Below, piece after piece: positions 61,778-64,000 of a DNA stretch of 64,000 nt. The notes beneath the pieces are model-generated. The model had not been told where the DNA came from, searched no databases, and saw nothing but the letters and a program-made list of their open reading frames with translations. A program made the translations under genes and the position numbers. The DNA lies in the NCBI RefSeq assembly GCF_000263195.1, contig NC_018748.1, forward strand, positions 2,666,001-2,730,000. Direction: 5' to 3'. Each line of letters starts with the position of its first letter. Position 1 is the stretch's first letter. This DNA is from Emticicia oligotrophica DSM 17448 (GTDB lineage: Bacteria; Bacteroidota; Bacteroidia; Cytophagales; Spirosomataceae).

Positions 61778-64000
61778 TTAATATTGCGTCAATGAATTAA
61801 TCTGAATAATGCTTTGATTGAGATTCCTGATAGCCTCAATATAATCATTCCGAATAGTTGTTGCCTGATTGGTAAGTGTCACCCATTCGAGGTAATTAAT
61901 ACTACCATTTATCAACTGTTGCTGAGCCGTACCATTGATTATATTGGCGTTATTTAAAGCGGTTTTTTCATAATACTCTACCGTTTTCGTGAATTTATTA
62001 TATTCTCCAAGTGCTGTAAGATAGGCATTATTGAGTGTTTGCAAACCAACTTCATAATTACTTTCGGCCACAAGTTTATTCACTTTTTCGCTATTAATTT
62101 TAGCTTTTTGGGCTGTTGCAAAAATGGGAATACCCATGCCTACTTGAACAGATTGAAAGCGATACCAACCATTATACACTACATTGTCAGCCCCTGTTCC
62201 TCGAATACTTCCATTGTTATAAACCATCGAAAGGGTAGGTAGCAGTTTCTTTTTTTCTATATCTATGGCAGCATCGGCAATTTGCTGTTGCTGGCTCAGA
62301 AATTTTAAACTTGGGTGTTCTTTTAAGACATCAATAATCGGCTGATTTTTCAGTGATAGTTTGTATGAATTATTGGCTGGAACAAAATTCTCTGCTGAAT
62401 TGAGTAAGTATTGAAAACGAAGTCTGGTTAAGGCTTCATCATCTTCCACTTGTTTTAACTGAACATTGATTTGTCCTAGTTGATTTTCGGCAGTTACCTT
62501 CTCTAAAATATTACTTTCTCCTTTTGCAAACCTTAATTCTGCTCGATTAAGAAATGCCTTATATAAACTATCTGCAAATTGTAGTAATTGACGCTTTTGT
62601 TGGAGATATACCCAGTGATAATATACTTGTCCAACTTGTTTCTTTAACTCATGTTCAGTCAGTGCTATGCTCAATGTGCTACTTTTCCAAAGTTCGTTAT
62701 AGTAATTTTTTTGGCTTTCATACACCTTTGGGAAACTTAGTGTTTGCCCCAAACTTAGTCTTGAGTCTAAATAAATACTATTAATTTGTCCAACTTCCGC
62801 AGCAATATTAGTTGTTGGAATCATCTTAGCAGTATTAATGAGGCTTTTCTGATATTCAGCTTTTATTTTTTCGTTTTTTACCGAAAGATTATTTTTTAAA
62901 GCTATTTCTACCGCAGACTCTAAACTTACAGGTTTTTGTGCATTGGCAGAAGCACCCGCCAATAGGAGCAATACGATGATGGTTGCTTTTGGCGAAATTA
63001 CTTTGGTTGTGCCTTCAAAAACCATGTAGAGAATCGGTAAAACGAAGAGCGTTAAGAAAGTGGCAATTAATAATCCACCGATAACTACCGTGGCAAGTGG
63101 ACGTTGTACTTCAGCTCCTGCTCCATTGCTAAGTGCCATTGGTAAGAAACCTAAAGAAGCAACAAAGGCTGTCATCAATACCGGACGAAGGCGGAGATTT
63201 GTTCCCTCAAGTACAACTTTCCGAAGGTCATGTTCACCATCGTGTTTAATTCGGTTGAATTCGGCAATTAATACAATTCCATTCAAAACGGCTACACCAA
63301 ATAAAGCAATGAAACCAACCCCCGCACTAATACTAAATGGAAGGCCACGAAGAGCCAAGAAGAATATACCACCAATAGCCGAGAGCGGAATAGCCGAATA
63401 AATAAGCAATCCATGTTTGATGGAATTGAAAGCAAAGAAAAGCAACAAGAAAATCAGAATCAATGATACTGGAACCGCAATCATGAGGCGTTGTTTAGCA
63501 GCATTGAGGTTTTCGAAAGCTCCACCATAAGTAACATAGTAGCCAGCAGAGAAACGAATTTTCTTATCTACTTTGCCTTGAAGTTCGGTTACGATACTTT
63601 GTACATCTCGTCCTCTCACATTAAAGCCTACCACAATTCTGCGTTTGGCATCTTCTCTTTGAATTTGGTTAGGTCCATCTTTGATAGCTACATCGGCTAG
63701 TTGCGAAAGAGCAATTTGAGTACCGTTAGGTGTTGGAATTAGTAAATTCTGAATGTCTTCTAAATTCTTCTTTTGGTCACCTGCTAATCTAACTACTAAA
63801 TCGAAACGTTTTTCTCCTTCAAAAACTAATCCTGTACTTTGGCCAGCTAATGCCGTATTTACAACCCTATTGATATCTGCAACACTCAGATTATATTGGG
63901 CAATCATATTACGTTTATATTCGATTAGTACCTGTGGCATGCCCGAAACAGTTTCCACGTAAAGGTTTTTAGCTCCTTCAACTGTATTAATAATTTCACC
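61778..64000 (-). CDS. CusA/CzcA-type RND metal pump fused to a TolC-type outer-membrane factor, 5' part outside window
   Basis: The frame is open from base 64000, giving 740 residues visible, so the N-terminal part of the pump is missing. Numbered from the first visible residue, about 1-328 is the RND second half: GEIINTVEGAKNLYVETVSGMPQV, NVRGRDVQSIVTELQGKV, then six membrane helices with GLPFSISAGVGFIALFGVAVLNGIVL and LRPVLMTAFVASLGFLPMALS. A hydrophobic segment (about 336-354, TIIVLLLLAGASANAQ) then looks like an internal signal peptide with an ANA-Q cleavage site. The rest (about 355-740) is a TolC/OEP domain: SLESAVEIALKNN, long helices and coiled coil. Such fusions are found in Bacteroidota metal pumps. 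The pump, outer channel, CDF and adaptor together form one efflux route for heavy metals. Confidence 0.92.
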   Translation of the reverse strand, partial: GEIINTVEGAKNLYVETVSGMPQVLIEYKRNMIAQYNLSVADINRVVNTALAGQSTGLVFEGEKRFDLVVRLAGDQKKNLEDIQNLLIPTPNGTQIALSQLADVAIKDGPNQIQREDAKRRIVVGFNVRGRDVQSIVTELQGKVDKKIRFSAGYYVTYGGAFENLNAAKQRLMIAVPVSLILIFLLLFFAFNSIKHGLLIYSAIPLSAIGGIFFLALRGLPFSISAGVGFIALFGVAVLNGIVLIAEFNRIKHDGEHDLRKVVLEGTNLRLRPVLMTAFVASLGFLPMALSNGAGAEVQRPLATVVIGGLLIATFLTLFVLPILYMVFEGTTKVISPKATIIVLLLLAGASANAQKPVSLESAVEIALKNNLSVKNEKIKAEYQKSLINTAKMIPTTNIAAEVGQINSIYLDSRLSLGQTLSFPKVYESQKNYYNELWKSSTLSIALTEHELKKQVGQVYYHWVYLQQKRQLLQFADSLYKAFLNRAELRFAKGESNILEKVTAENQLGQINVQLKQVEDDEALTRLRFQYLLNSAENFVPANNSYKLSLKNQPIIDVLKEHPSLKFLSQQQQIADAAIDIEKKKLLPTLSMVYNNGSIRGTGADNVVYNGWYRFQSVQVGMGIPIFATAQKAKINSEKVNKLVAESNYEVGLQTLNNAYLTALGEYNKFTKTVEYYEKTALNNANIINGTAQQQLINGSINYLEWVTLTNQATTIRNDYIEAIRNLNQSIIQINSLTQY

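Overview
The window reads as chromosome of a low-GC member of the Bacteroidota, most likely a Cytophagales/Spirosomataceae-type environmental bacterium. The evidence is a SusC/SusD pair, other TonB-linked receptors with carboxypeptidase-D-like N-terminal domains, a 7TMR-DISM histidine kinase, DUF4136 lipoproteins, tandem two-FtsX-domain ABC permeases, TAnnTTTG-type -7 promoter boxes and a general lack of Shine-Dalgarno sequences. The genus cannot be fixed from sequence alone. No rRNA, tRNA, CRISPR array, transposase or phage gene was recognised.

Region by region. 1-13.5 kb is housekeeping and mixed: a family-2 glycosyltransferase cut by the left edge, a TerC-type membrane protein, a large UPF1-like helicase, a two-repeat M16 peptidase, a small membrane protein, MscL, an outer-membrane barrel protein, and a divergent 7TMR-DISM kinase / LytTR response-regulator pair. 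13.5-18.5 kb is a SusD/SusC uptake pair on the minus strand, followed by a 551-base AT-rich divergent spacer. 19-26.7 kb on the plus strand holds a sodium:solute symporter translationally coupled to an alpha/beta hydrolase, a TonB-dependent receptor, an acyl-CoA-synthetase-like ligase and a second hydrolase. 26.8-29.7 kb carries aroB, two tandem DUF4136 lipoproteins and an ArsC/Spx-like protein.

The centre of interest is 29.7-51.7 kb. A minus-strand sigma-54-type response regulator stands back to back with a 20-kb plus-strand array: one MacA/HlyD-like adaptor, one ABC ATPase and seven full-length (about 790-815 residue) paralogous FtsX/MacB-type permeases. A small SAM methyltransferase overlaps the end of the sixth permease. 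The array ends at a strong intrinsic terminator. Ahead of the adaptor, and again ahead of the fourth permease, the sequence repeats one promoter layout: two dyad sites about two helical turns apart (the main one TGTCC-N6-GGACA) and, exactly 63 bp from dyad centre to GG in both copies, a TTGGCAT box followed by TTGGA. I read this as paired activator sites plus sigma-54-like promoters controlled by the adjacent regulator, which would divide the array into two regulated units. GTAGAGAC...GTCTCTAC palindromes lie between several permease genes.

51.8-59.5 kb contains a DUF937 membrane protein with a possible OmpA-like tail, a class-V aminotransferase-fold protein, an AlkD-like repair protein, and a putative sugar-oxidation group: an L-fuconolactonase-like amidohydrolase, a GMC oxidoreductase and a FucP-like permease. 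59.5-64 kb is a minus-strand heavy-metal efflux operon running off the right edge: a CusA/CzcA RND pump naturally fused to a TolC-type outer-membrane factor, a cation diffusion facilitator, and a CusB-type lipoprotein adaptor. Most convergent gene pairs are separated by clear hairpin terminators.
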